Source: Siphonodentalium dalli (taxonomy: Eukaryota > Mollusca > Scaphopoda > Gadilida > Siphonodentaliidae). From it: a stretch of 64,000 nucleotides of DNA. A program made the translations under genes and the position numbers. Positions 1 to 12,100 of this stretch are shown piece by piece (positions within the stretch are counted from its first letter, which is position 1; every line of letters begins with the position of its first letter). The notes under the pieces were generated by a model that saw only the letters and a program-made list of their open reading frames with translations, searched no databases and was not told the origin of the DNA. The stretch is from assembly GCA_032622095.1 (NCBI GenBank), contig CP136063.1, forward strand, positions 120,922,723 through 120,986,722. Direction: 5' to 3'.

Positions 1-29
1 GTCTATGTCTAGCATGTGAATACACTTAC

Positions 30-198
30 TTGATTAATTAGAATTGATATCCGTTCATATATCCATATCCGCTGCGTCCTTGTGTTTTCGAGAAACAAAG
101 TGAAGTATTCTGAGCATTTGGCTGCAGCTGTTTCGCAGTAAGGTTTGGCAGCATCATATGCAGCAACATAATACATGGGAATGTTTGTTGATGCCCAG
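30..198 (-). CDS. TMEM214: TMEM214 exon 14 (last exon in window)
   Basis: Acceptor TTTCCTTGTAG, consensus donor GTAAGT at 24-29. It encodes WASTNIPMYYVAAYDAAKPY, then a Cys/Ala-rich stretch and IWIYERISILINQ. Phase 2 in and phase 0 out. The consensus donor shows that at least one more coding exon lies left of position 1. Confidence 0.88.
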
Positions 199-3100
199 CT
201 ACAAGGAAATAATATAGAATGTCACCGCTCAGCTTTTTTGTACTGCAGTAAAAATGTGTTCAGTGTTAAGGACCTCCAGTTATAGCAAAAGCATAGAAAA
301 ATATATTTAACATCACTTGTTATTACTTTGTTCCCCTGATAATGAGAGGCTGATCATGATGTTTATGTTTAACCCATACCTTCAACCATACCAACTCAAA
401 ACCAGCGAACTAAAACTGAATATATGCCTGTACACATAATGAATGTGTCAGTGATACTGTTGCTCAACTTGGAGAGGGGATAATGTCATAAATTACAGTC
501 AATGGAGCAATAAGGAATGCGGAAAGTTTAAATGTTTAAGTAATACTAGAGGTGAACCGGAGGGCCATATGAAGTTTGGGATCAATCAGATGGGACTAAT
601 TTTAATGATTATAGGGTGTGACGAAAGATTTAGTCATGCAAAGAGCAAAATCCAAGATGACTGCCAGCGCCCATGTTTTTAATAGCAAATCATTCAAATT
701 TGATAGCTCCTATCCAGAAGTGATCCGCCGGCCATGGTTCTCAACAATATTCAGAACAATTTTATCACTCCCATTGAGTGGTCACCACGAATATCCATAT
801 GAAGTTTGGGAATGATATGGGATGTTGCCAGTTCTCCAATAAATGTGTGCTGAAGGGCGAGCCGATGGATTCAAATGTGAAATCCAAGATGGCCACTGGT
901 GGCTATGTTTAAAAAAAAAAAATTTGAAGTATGGGTATCCTTTCCCCATTTCCCAAAACATTACCTACAGTGCTCTTAATGCACTTGTTATCAGCGAATG
1001 AATCTTTTAGAATTAAGTGTTTTGCGCATAGTATCATGTATTCAATGTAGGCCGATCACTCAGTGAGGGGTCCAGGAAGATGTAAGCTATTTTTGGCTTC
1101 ATGTGGGGGTCGCGTGCCGTGATTTGTGACGTCACTGTTCCAAAATTGTCGGTGCCCAGAAGCCGAAGTTTTCGGTTGGCAATCACCATGGTAGGTTAAT
1201 CTTGCCCCCGTTCAGTAGAAGGAACAAGAAGCGAGGGCAATTAAAGTATATTCCTGCATCCTATTTTTTGGAAATTAATTACATTTGATTCAAAATGTCG
1301 TATGCAGAATCTCGTATTAATTTTCTGAAAATCGGTTGTATGTCAACGGGTCGCAATTTGGTGGTATCTACCCAAACTTTTTGGAAGATTTATAGACTAC
1401 GGATGATCACCCATATATTATGAGTTGTCACGTGCATGGAGAGTTCAGTCATGACAAATGGTCAGCATTAAATTAACGCATACATTGCTATAAACTGATA
1501 TAAAAGTAAGCAGTTTAATGTTAGACAAGAGCTACGCTGGGCGTGCAAAATACGCCCTCTCTGGGGAAAATTGGCAGATGGAACCCAAATTCGAACTTGA
1601 GCTGTCTTTTCTCCTAATAAACCCACATACCAAATTTGATTGAAATCGGTTCACTCTAACTAAAGTTATCATCTGGAATTACGTCAAATAAGGGGCATAA
1701 CTCCGGTGAAAATTGGCGGACGGAACCCAAATTCGAACTTGAGCTGTCTTTTCTCCTAATAAACCCACATACCAAATTTGATTGAAATCGGTTCACTCTA
1801 ACTAAAGTTATCATCCGGACAACAAATTTCAGGGATTTTCTAAGTCAAATTACGTCAAAAAAGGGGCCATAACTCTCGCAAAAATTATCGGATTAAAACG
1901 AAATTCGGACTTGAGCTGTATTTCGATATATGTAATCCACAAAAAATGGGTTTTGCGTATAAACATTCCAAAATCGAGTTATCATCCGGAAACCAAAAAA
2001 CATAAGAAAAACTGAATTTTCTGAGTCGAAAAAGGGGCATAACTCTGCCAAAAATGGTCGGACAGAACCCAAGTTCGAACTTGACCTGTGTTTTGGTGGG
2101 AGAAAGTAATATACCAAATTTGGATTCATTCCGATAAACTATACTAAAGTTATCATCCGGACAACAAATTTCAAGGATTTTCTAAGTCAAAAAATTGGCG
2201 GGCGGAACCCAAATTCGAACTTGAACTTACTTTTCGGCTAATAAACCCACATACCAAATTTTATTAAATTTGGTTCACTCTAACTAAATTTATCATCCGG
2301 AAACCAGATTAACGGACGCCCGGACGGACGGACAGACCAATACTATAATACGGCCGTTTTTTCAAACGGGCGTATAAAAATGGGGATTTGGTGGCCATTT
2401 TTGAATGGAGCCCTCTGTCGATGATGGGTGATTTTCCAGCAAGGCTAGTTCCAGATGTTGGCAAAATATTCCTGGATCATTTACCTTTGGAAATCATTTA
2501 TATTTGATTCAAAATGTCGCAAACATATCGTTATATAGCAAAATTACAGCCCCAAACGCATAAATTTCCGAAAATAGGTTGCTATGGCAACCGGTCGCAA
2601 TTTAGTGGTAGCTACCCAAAAATTATAGAAGATTTATAGACTACGGATGATCACCCATATAGTATGAGTTGTCACACGGAGAATTCTGCCATGGCAAACA
2701 GTCTGACCCAACATTGAATAAATGCATAAATTGCTATAAAATTATATAAAGTAAGCATTTCTGCAAACAAGACAGTCAATGACTGTGGGGTCGTTCACCA
2801 GACTGCAAAGACTGATAAGACTGGGACTCTGGAGACTACAACAGTCAGAACTTTTCATAACCACTTTAAAAGAAATAGCTCTAAACAGGATATGTGGCTA
2901 GAGAGACTGCACATATGTAGATTGGTGAAAATCCAACTTGAAATTACCAACTGTACACTACTGATCACCCCCTCCTCCTCCAGCTCAACAAGTCCCCTTT
3001 GACCGGGCTACAGACTCCCAAGTCTTAGGTTGGAATTTCACAACTGACACCTCAAACTTTCTCAATTGTTGGAAATTTCCAATCTTACAAGCGCCTTTTT

Positions 3101-6100
3101 CCAAAACCATTTAGACATGTTTGAAGCCCAATTATCCATGGACCCAAAACACAATACATGGATGTCAGATTAATCAGTCAGGTGGTTCCAAGGTAGATGT
3201 TTTATTGAATTTGGTATTTCAATGATTTTATTAGACACAAAAGTGTTAACTCCCCATAGCCCCACCATTTCTTGACAAATTGACCTCATTTTAACAAATC
3301 TGAATCTCAGTCACTTAAGGATCCTCCTGATTGCTCCATACTATATGTAAGCTAAATAGTCCAACCTCTCTTGAGAAGACATTTTAAGAATTACTATAGA
3401 GACATATAGTTATGTCCCTGGTCCCACCCTATTTAACCTGGTGACCCCATCTGAATAAATTTGAATCCCAGACACCAAAGAACCCTTCATACATATGATA
3501 AATATCAGTAAAATAGACCTGATGGTCCTTGTGAAGGAAGCATATTAAGAGGGAAACTGTCCTTCGATTGGCCCCTATTTGACCAAGTGGCCCCATTAAA
3601 AAAAATCTGAATTGCAGTCAAGGAAGAACATTCCATGCTAAATAAGCCAACTACTGTGATTGGCTTTAAATTCGTTGGTATCAATTTTCGTGGTTCAGCC
3701 ATTTATGACTTTTTCGTGGGTTCGTAAATTCGTGGTTACGCCTGTGCTAAATGTCACCTCCAAATCCCTAATAACAACAATCAAATCCAACTAATAGACG
3801 TGTAGACACATCGACGAGCTGTCGGTAATTGCACATCCGCACTGCAGGCGTAATTAGCACGTCGCGTGTCCAAGCTTTTGTTGCCGGCTATCGAGAATAT
3901 TAACGACGGGATTGTATTACTTAAGCATACAAAAGCTAGGTGAAAGTACTCACTTCTCAAAACAATCAATGTGAGACTGGGGATTATTTACTGAAGCCAA
4001 CATCTATTAGTCTGCACCATATGAAATACAACCCCAAATGGTCAACAGCATAATGCAAATATGTCTCTTAAAAACTGGTTAAAAAGTGGTAAAATTGATT
4101 TTCGTCCTCCTACAACTTCTGGATTACCTGCGATTATTTTGCGTTATTGAACAGGAAGGTTAGTGAAACACCTGTGAGGGGTATGCGTGACCAGTAATTG
4201 TTGATGTGTTATTGTTATGTTATTTATTTATATGAAGTTAGATTGATTAAACATTGTAATTAGATCGTAGCTACTCTTCCATTAATGTACTTCCAGTTTG
4301 ATAGAGTTACCTCCCTAGGCTTTGATTTTAAATTGGGACAATAGAGTTACCTCCCACGTGACATTTCTTATTTCTCAAAATCGATCTAGTTTCGACGATT
4401 AATTTTTCGTGGGGTTTTTAATTTCGTGGTTAGCAGCAACCACGAAAACCACGAAAATTGGACCCCCACGAATAAATGTACTTTTACAGTAGTTCTTGCA
4501 AACATATCAACACAATGTATTATACAATCAAGTCTTGAAATAGTGTGATAGTGTGTCTGTCATTTGCGGAATGAGGTCCCCCAGAGGGTGACTTTAGTGA
4601 CGCTATCCTGCAGTGGGCTAGCATCACTAAATTCACCCTCTGGGGACCTCATTCTGCTAAGGCCCTCAACTGCTATGGCAGACCTAGGATAAGATTGAAG
4701 TTCCCCAGTTGAAGTTGATGTTCACCCATTGGACACATCAATTATGAATTTTATCTTCTGCAAATTAGGGGATATAGAAACTTCCTAGAAGGGAAATGTA
4801 ACTAACAACAATGTTAATTTGATACTATAGATACTTCCAATAAGATGAGGCCAAAGCAGAATGAGGTCTCCAGAGGGTGAATTTGGTGATCAATGCTAGC
4901 CCACTGTGTGGGATAGCATCACTAAATTCACCCTCTGGGGACCTCATTCTGCAAATGACAGACATCCTATTTGCCCTGTTGAACAATACATGATAGATTT
5001 GCCTCTTATTAATGATTCTCTGACCTGCAAATGTCAGACACACTAAATTCAGGCAGTTTGTTTAAAATTGCTAGCAGTATGTTTATACAAGCTGTCAGTG
5101 ACATTTTATTCTAATCTAGATTAATGACCTGTGTTTCTCTCTGTCTATCCACAAGAGATATCTGCAACTTTAATAGAACAGGTATTAATGTTGGAAGCTG
5201 GAAATGATATCCATTGGAAGGGATGTTGGTTGGGTGTAGGCCACTGTGGGTGGGGTGGGTCTGGGCCATGTGGGAGGGGGATGGGTAATGGAATATTTCT
5301 GTAATTTCAGAAGATTAAAGATTAAAGTTTCATAACTCTGCAGATGTTATAATGGTGTCACTTTTTTCAAATTTTATAACATGCTTAAAAAATAATTTTT
5401 TGTTTGTTAAATTGAGTAAGGTGAAAATTCCAAAAAACTGAATTTAACAAAATATATTTATTTTTTTTAGTTATGTCACTGGCTCCGCCCACATTCGACC
5501 CAGTGACCTCATTTGAACAAATCTGAATAACAGTCCCCCAAAGACCCTTTGTACCAAATATGAACCCATTCGGCCCAATGAAATTTGAGAAGAAGTTGTT
5601 GTAAGAATTACAGAGTTATGGCCCTGGCTTCACAACTATTTGACCCAGTGACCTCATTTGAACAAATCTGAATGAGAGTCACCTAGGGAACATCCACACC
5701 AAATATGAACCAATTCGGCATTACGGTTTCAGAGGAGGTGTTCAAAGAATTGTTCACGGACGGTACGACGGACGAGGAGTGATGACTATAGCTCCACCGG
5801 AGACTTCGTCTCAGGTGAGCTAAAAATCACGTCTGTAAGTAATGTTTTCTCAAAAGAATCACGTCCCAAACAAGTTAAACTGGGCTAGGCATTCTACACA
5901 AAGTCCAGCAAAGGGCCATAACTCTGAAAAAAAAGTGCAGACAAAACCCTACACTATGTGGAGATCCTTTCCACAATTCTGGTCTACCGGCACACCAAGC
6001 TGTGTTGTGAAATGTTTGTTATGGACGGGCGGAAGGACAGACAGATGGAAGGATGGAGGTCTCCACTATATACCCCCGAATCCTCCTGTACAGGGGGGGG

Positions 6101-9100
6101 GGGGAATAATAATAGTGGGCTGCAGGGTGAGCTGATGGATTCAAATGTGAAATGTTTTTTAAACCAATTCGGAACAAAAATGGTAAGTTCACATCTAGAG
6201 GTCACCTTGAAAATCCATATTAAGTTTGGTGACAATCGGATCAGAGATATGGCCTGTAGGGTGTACCAAATGATTGAGTCATGCAAAGAGTAAAATCCAA
6301 TGGGTGGACAGACACACGGATGGACAATAGATGTCAACCCATGGCAATAGCTCAAACAAATTACAAGAGACCATTTTATATAGTCGGGCAACTAGGTACA
6401 CCCCTATGGACCCCACACAGGACTCCTCCGGACCGATTTTTTTATATACCTGGACACCTCTAGAGTAGAATTCCGGACGTTAACAAGAAATCATCCTGGC
6501 CGCATATGACGTAATCCAAGATGGCGACCATGAGGGTCGGAAAATTTCGCGATTTTACCCTATGTCTATTTATATGACGATTGTGGAAAAACTAATTGAG
6601 ATATGACATTGCAATAAATTGCATTTTGTTTCTTATATAATTCTACGTTAACTGATATCAAATTTGTAAATCAAAATCCAAGATGGCCACCAAAATATGG
6701 CTCAGAATTTGAGAAATTTGATTTTTTTTCAACAATTTTTTCAGAATAAACATAAAACCAATCATAATATGTTACAAATATTTGAACATTATGACGTTTA
6801 TATGACCGCAACTAATCCTTCGATATCATCTGACAAAAAAATCTGCAATCGACAACTCAGGGAGAAAACAAAATGGCCGCCAGTGCGATCACCCACAACA
6901 GTCACTACATTTCGCGATATTACCCTATGTCTAGTTATATGAAGATTGTGGGTGAACCATTCGCTGTATTACATTGGAATAACATGTGGTGTATTCCTCG
7001 TACTTTTCTGCGTATTTTTGTATCAATGATGCCAGTAAAGACCCAATATGGCCCCTATGATATGCCTTAATTTACAGAACATGCCTGTTTTTTTACGTAT
7101 TTTTGTTTATAAAAATTATAATAGTAAGGTTTCGTGGTTTACCTGATATGGAACCTGAGACTTCTCAGGACTTATTTTTATATGTACCTGGACTCATTTA
7201 GAGTAGAACTTTGAATGTTAACAAGTAATCGTCTTTGCGGCACATGGAGTAATCCAAAATGGCTACAAGAGGGTGAGCAATTTTCGCAAATTACCCCTAA
7301 GTCTATAGTTATATGACGATAGGAAAACAACTATTTGAGATATTAAATTGAGGTAAATTGAATTTTGTTCCTTATACCATTCCACGTATTGTATTATCTG
7401 TGTTCGGGTCAGATGGTATAAAAGCCTCCTATCCAGCCCCATCCCACCAAAGCGGAGGAATCAGACACCAGGCACGAATTTGTGAAAATTTCTATAAACG
7501 TTACTACAAGTAGCTCCAACCTCAACATTATTCATCATGAACAGAAGTCACGGGTAGCCTTTGGAAACAAGATGGGCACCAACTCGTATTTATTTATCAT
7601 GATATCGTCGGATTCAACATCTTCGAAGTCAGAGATTTCGATGTTTTCTTCAAAAAGCAAATCTTGGAGCGTTGGTGGAAGAATAAATTCAATTGCCACA
7701 TTCGGGCCACAGTGGCTCTAAAATCCCGTTGACCACCACGGAAGTTCACTCGTTTTATGTGAGGCGTCAGCGACCTCTTACATGGTGGCATTTTGGATAC
7801 GTAAACTTTTGATGACTTGGTGCTTATTAGTTCACCTTTCCCAACCATCTTTGTCAGCACCAAAGATCTCACTGTGTCAACGCTCTTCGCTCTAGGAAAC
7901 CCATACATTATGGATGTGTCCAAATCAGTGACAACGTCATTTGGAACGTCCCAACAGACTGGTGTCTGATTCATCCGCGTTGGTGGGGCTGGATAGGAGG
8001 GTTTTATACCATCTGAACCAAACACAGATAATACAATACGTAGAATGGTATAAGGAACAAAACGCAATTTACCTCAATTTAATATCTCAAATAGTTGTTT
8101 TCCTATCGTCATATAACTATAGACATAGGGGTACGCCATGTGCAACCAAGACGATTTCTTGTTAACATTCAAAGTTCTACTCTAGATGTGTCCAGGTGCA
8201 TACAAAAACAAGAGGTATGCTGTCGCGTGGCATTTGCCCCTGACCGTAGCAATTCGGATTAAGCACAATCATCACTTCTAGAAATTCAAATTTTCTAAGT
8301 TGAAAAAATGGCCATAACTTGACATGTATTTTCATATACCTGATCCACAAAAATACGGGATTTGTAATCGTACCACCAAAGCTCACGCTATCATCTGGAA
8401 ACTAAAAAAACAAGAGAAAAATTTAATTTTCTAAGTAAAAAAAGGGCCATAACTCTGGTGAAAATGGGTGCACGAAACCCGCGCTATACATGTAGCTGTT
8501 CCCCCGTGCTGCTCTATCACCATACCAAATATCAGCTAAATCTGCCCAGCGGTTGCTGAACAATAATGCAATATGTTTGTACGGACGAACAAAATTGAAT
8601 TTTCTAAGTAAAAAAAGGGCCATAACTCTGGTGAAAATGGGTGGACGAAATACGCGCTATGCATGTAGCTGTTCCCCCGTGCTGCTCTATCACCATACCA
8701 AATATCAGCTAAATCTGCCCAGCGGTTGCTGAACAATAATGCAAAATGTTTGTACGGACGGACGGAGACGTCGACTATATACCCGCCGACTTCAAGTCGG
8801 GGGCATAATAAGTCCTGAGAAGTCTCGGGTTCCATATCAGGTAAACCACGAAACCTTACTATTATAATTATAAACAAAAATACGTAAAAAAAACAGGCAT
8901 GTTCTCTAAATTAAGGCATATCATAGCAGCCATATTGGGTCTTTACTGGCATCATTGATACAAAAATACGCAGAAAAGTACGAGGAATACACCACATGTT
9001 ATTCCAATGTAATACAGCGAATGGTTTACCCACAATCTTCATATAACTAGTTTTGTTTTCTCCCTGAGTTTTCGACTGCAGATTTTTTTGTCAGATGATA

Positions 9101-12100
9101 TTGAAGGATTAGTTGCGGTCATATAAAGGTCATAATGTTCAAATATTTGTGACATATTATGATTGGTTTTGTGTTTTTTCTGAAAAACAATTTGAAAAAA
9201 AATCAAATTTATCAAATTCTCAGCCATATTTTGGCGGCCATCTTGGATTTTAATTTACAAATTTGATATCAGTTAACGTAGAATTATATAAGGAACAGAA
9301 TGCAATTCATTGAAATGTCATATCTCAATTAGTTTTTCCACAATCGTCATATCAATAGACATAGGGTAAAATCGCGAAATTTTCCGACCCTCGTGGGTGC
9401 CATCTTGGATTACGTCATATGGGCGCCATCTTGGATTACGTCAGATTTCTTGTTAACATCCGGAATTCTACTCTAGAGGTGTCCAGGTACATAAAAAAAT
9501 TGGTCCAGAGGAGTCCTGTGGGGGGGGGGGGGTCCATAGGGGGTGTACCTAGCTGCCCGACTAATATTTTTTCATGCAACCAGCAGAGAATAACACTGGT
9601 TATTCCTAGGTTTAACCATTGATAATGCACAAGCTATCCTTAGCAGGCAAATCAATTATCATTGTATACACTGATTTATTAAGATACTAAATTACCATTG
9701 TATACAAAGGTTCATTAACCCTTTGAGTGCCAGGGGCCGATCTCATCGGCCCTAAACCTACAAAATAAGTCTGTTAAAGAATATAAGAATAAATTATTAA
9801 AATTGTAAAAAATTGTAAAAAAAATAAAATAATTGTTAGGCCAATGCATTCTCTTATATATGCGAGGCGACCTATGGTCGACTCGCATATATAAGAGAAT
9901 GCATTGGCACAGGGTATATGGGTTGATACAAAAATCGACCTGGCACTCAAAGGGTTAAGATAATAGTATTAGGGATGTATAATGCATGCATGGTCCTGAA
10001 TTGTGTCAAGTTTTTTTGCTATTCAACTAACCTGTAGCACTTTGTTCCATACATGCTAAGTGTTCCTGTGATATGCTCCACTACAACGAATATACCATAG
10101 TCATCCATGAACTTAACTGTACGTGAAGCTGGAAGGCACAAAGAAAACCGCAGATATTATAAATCAGGCATATATGAAAATCAACATTATGCTTAGAGAT
10201 ATTTCACATATGTGCACAATCAATTAATTTGAATGGATTCAGAATTGGATAGAATTTAAAAGTATGCTGTATGATATGATATCCCTATGTAGACAAATGT
10301 ACCATCCACATGTGGACACTTTCAACGTATTTATCGGGGATGGGGTGTACAGCTTGGTAAGATTTTTTAAGAAAACAGAAATGGGATTTCAGAAATATAG
10401 ATCTATATATTACAGAGATACAACTTTAGTTGGTCAGGTTAATATATGTTCTGGTTATTACACCAGATTTTGAGCAAGCTTGTAATTTCAAAGACAAAGG
10501 TGAAAATGGGCCGTAATTTACGAAAATATCACATTGGACCGAAACCATATTCAAATTTGGCTTGCATATTTGGTTGATGAACCCACACACCAATTTTGGT
10601 TCCTATCAAATAATCCAAACTATAATAGCCATCCATATTAGAACATAAATTACCTCTGACATTGGAACTGGAAAAAATGTCGTATGCAATAATTGCACCA
10701 AACAGAGACACCATCAGCAAGATCAGTAGTTTCCATGGAAACCTGGCCTTTGACATCTTTTCCAAGAGTTGCTGCACAACATGAAACAAAGAATAAAAAT
10801 CTGTCAAAATTATTGTGATGACAACATTTCACAATACTCAGTACAATGAATTTGATTATTATATGATCATATAAACCTTAAATGTACTCAATCCGATTCG
10901 ATGGTCCCCATATCATCAGGCCTGGAAATCTCAAGGCGGGCTGCCCGCATACAGCCCGCCTAGAATTTTCCAAGGTGGGCTTATTAAAGCCCGCCTCGTC
11001 TATGATAGGACATTTATTACTTAGTTATTTTATTGTGTTTAATGAGTAAAATACTGCCTCTAAATCGTAATTATATTGTACAGTGTGCGCATGCATGACC
11101 TGATGGTAATGTCAAATGGCATTATATCGGAATCATTAAATTCCGGAACGAACTGTTTCGTAAATCAGATCTTTTGATCGATTCTAACACATTTTAAGAA
11201 CAAAATAAATTATTTCTCTTCATAAGATTGAGCTTACAATATATTTCACTGGATAAAATCAACACATGTTTGTGGATCGTGAGAACCAAATGTCACTGTC
11301 TCAATTGAGTTCAACCATTCGTTCCGTTTCCGGTTCCTATCAGTGAAAATTGTATTTAGCTGGTAGCCGTCTTTTCTCGCTTTGATTGACAATATTTTAA
11401 TATAATTATCTAAATGTCTCCAAGTATTCTTGTTTACACTGTTAATCAATTATTAAAGTTCAGAAACTATTCTCTATGTCCCCAATTGCAAACACCCAGT
11501 AAAACTATAGAGAGCGACTTGACTGCTGGAAGCAGCAGTCTGCGATCGGTGATGGAATATGGATTACTTTGAGAAATAAAGCAGTCATTTGTAACTGTAT
11601 TCAAGTGTAAATATACTGGATTTAATATTGTTCTTGATTGTGTATTTTATGTAAAATTACACTTTCATGCTTTTAACATGGACAAACTCACCCAATTTCA
11701 TTGCATGGGTTGGACGCCGACTGACAAATTGTTGAGTACAAACACTCTTACATTTTGTTTCTGGTTCATATAAATTATCATAACATATAAAACATAGTTA
11801 AATATTCACAATACCATAATTACTGTGGGGGATTTGACATTCACAACTCGGGACATTTTGTTTCCACATCACAAAATTAATTCAGATGGAGTTAAACAAT
11901 ATAAAAATAGACAAACTAATGGCAGTAGTAACTACGATAAAATAAATCGTAACTTTAAAAGAGGCATATCTAGGAGGGCTATTAATAGCCTTCCTGGAAT
12001 TTCTAGACCGCCCACCCTGTATCATCAGATTCCAACAACAACAACAACAACAAATTTTGAAATACCGTTACAGTTATCAGTATCAAGTAATTGCCCAAAA

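Larger units (their letters stand above)
6381..9563. mobile_element. Foldback element A (long inverted arms, TA flanks)
   Basis: Ends TAGTCGGGCAACTAGGTA and its inverse at 9546-9563; reading the ends as GTCGGG, TA flanks both sides. The left arm runs to about 7481 and the right arm from about 7958. They pair over their whole length (for example the stretch around 6465-6680 with 9245-9485, and 7120-7160 with 8810-8880). The right arm carries an extra ~600-bp pearl-like insertion. Both arms contain CAAGATGGC/GCCATCTTG motifs. The loop holds a broken ORF, listed separately. No transposase domain recognised. Confidence 0.75.

Noticed and set aside
1530-2379. CRISPR-like regular repeats
   Set aside because: The repeats are long (~150 bp), contiguous without spacers, in a eukaryotic intron; this is a tandem-core transposon.
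5984-6391. 135-codon minus-strand frame
   Set aside because: It spans an ACGG-type tail and a G-run next to repeat text; composition follows the repeat, no domain.
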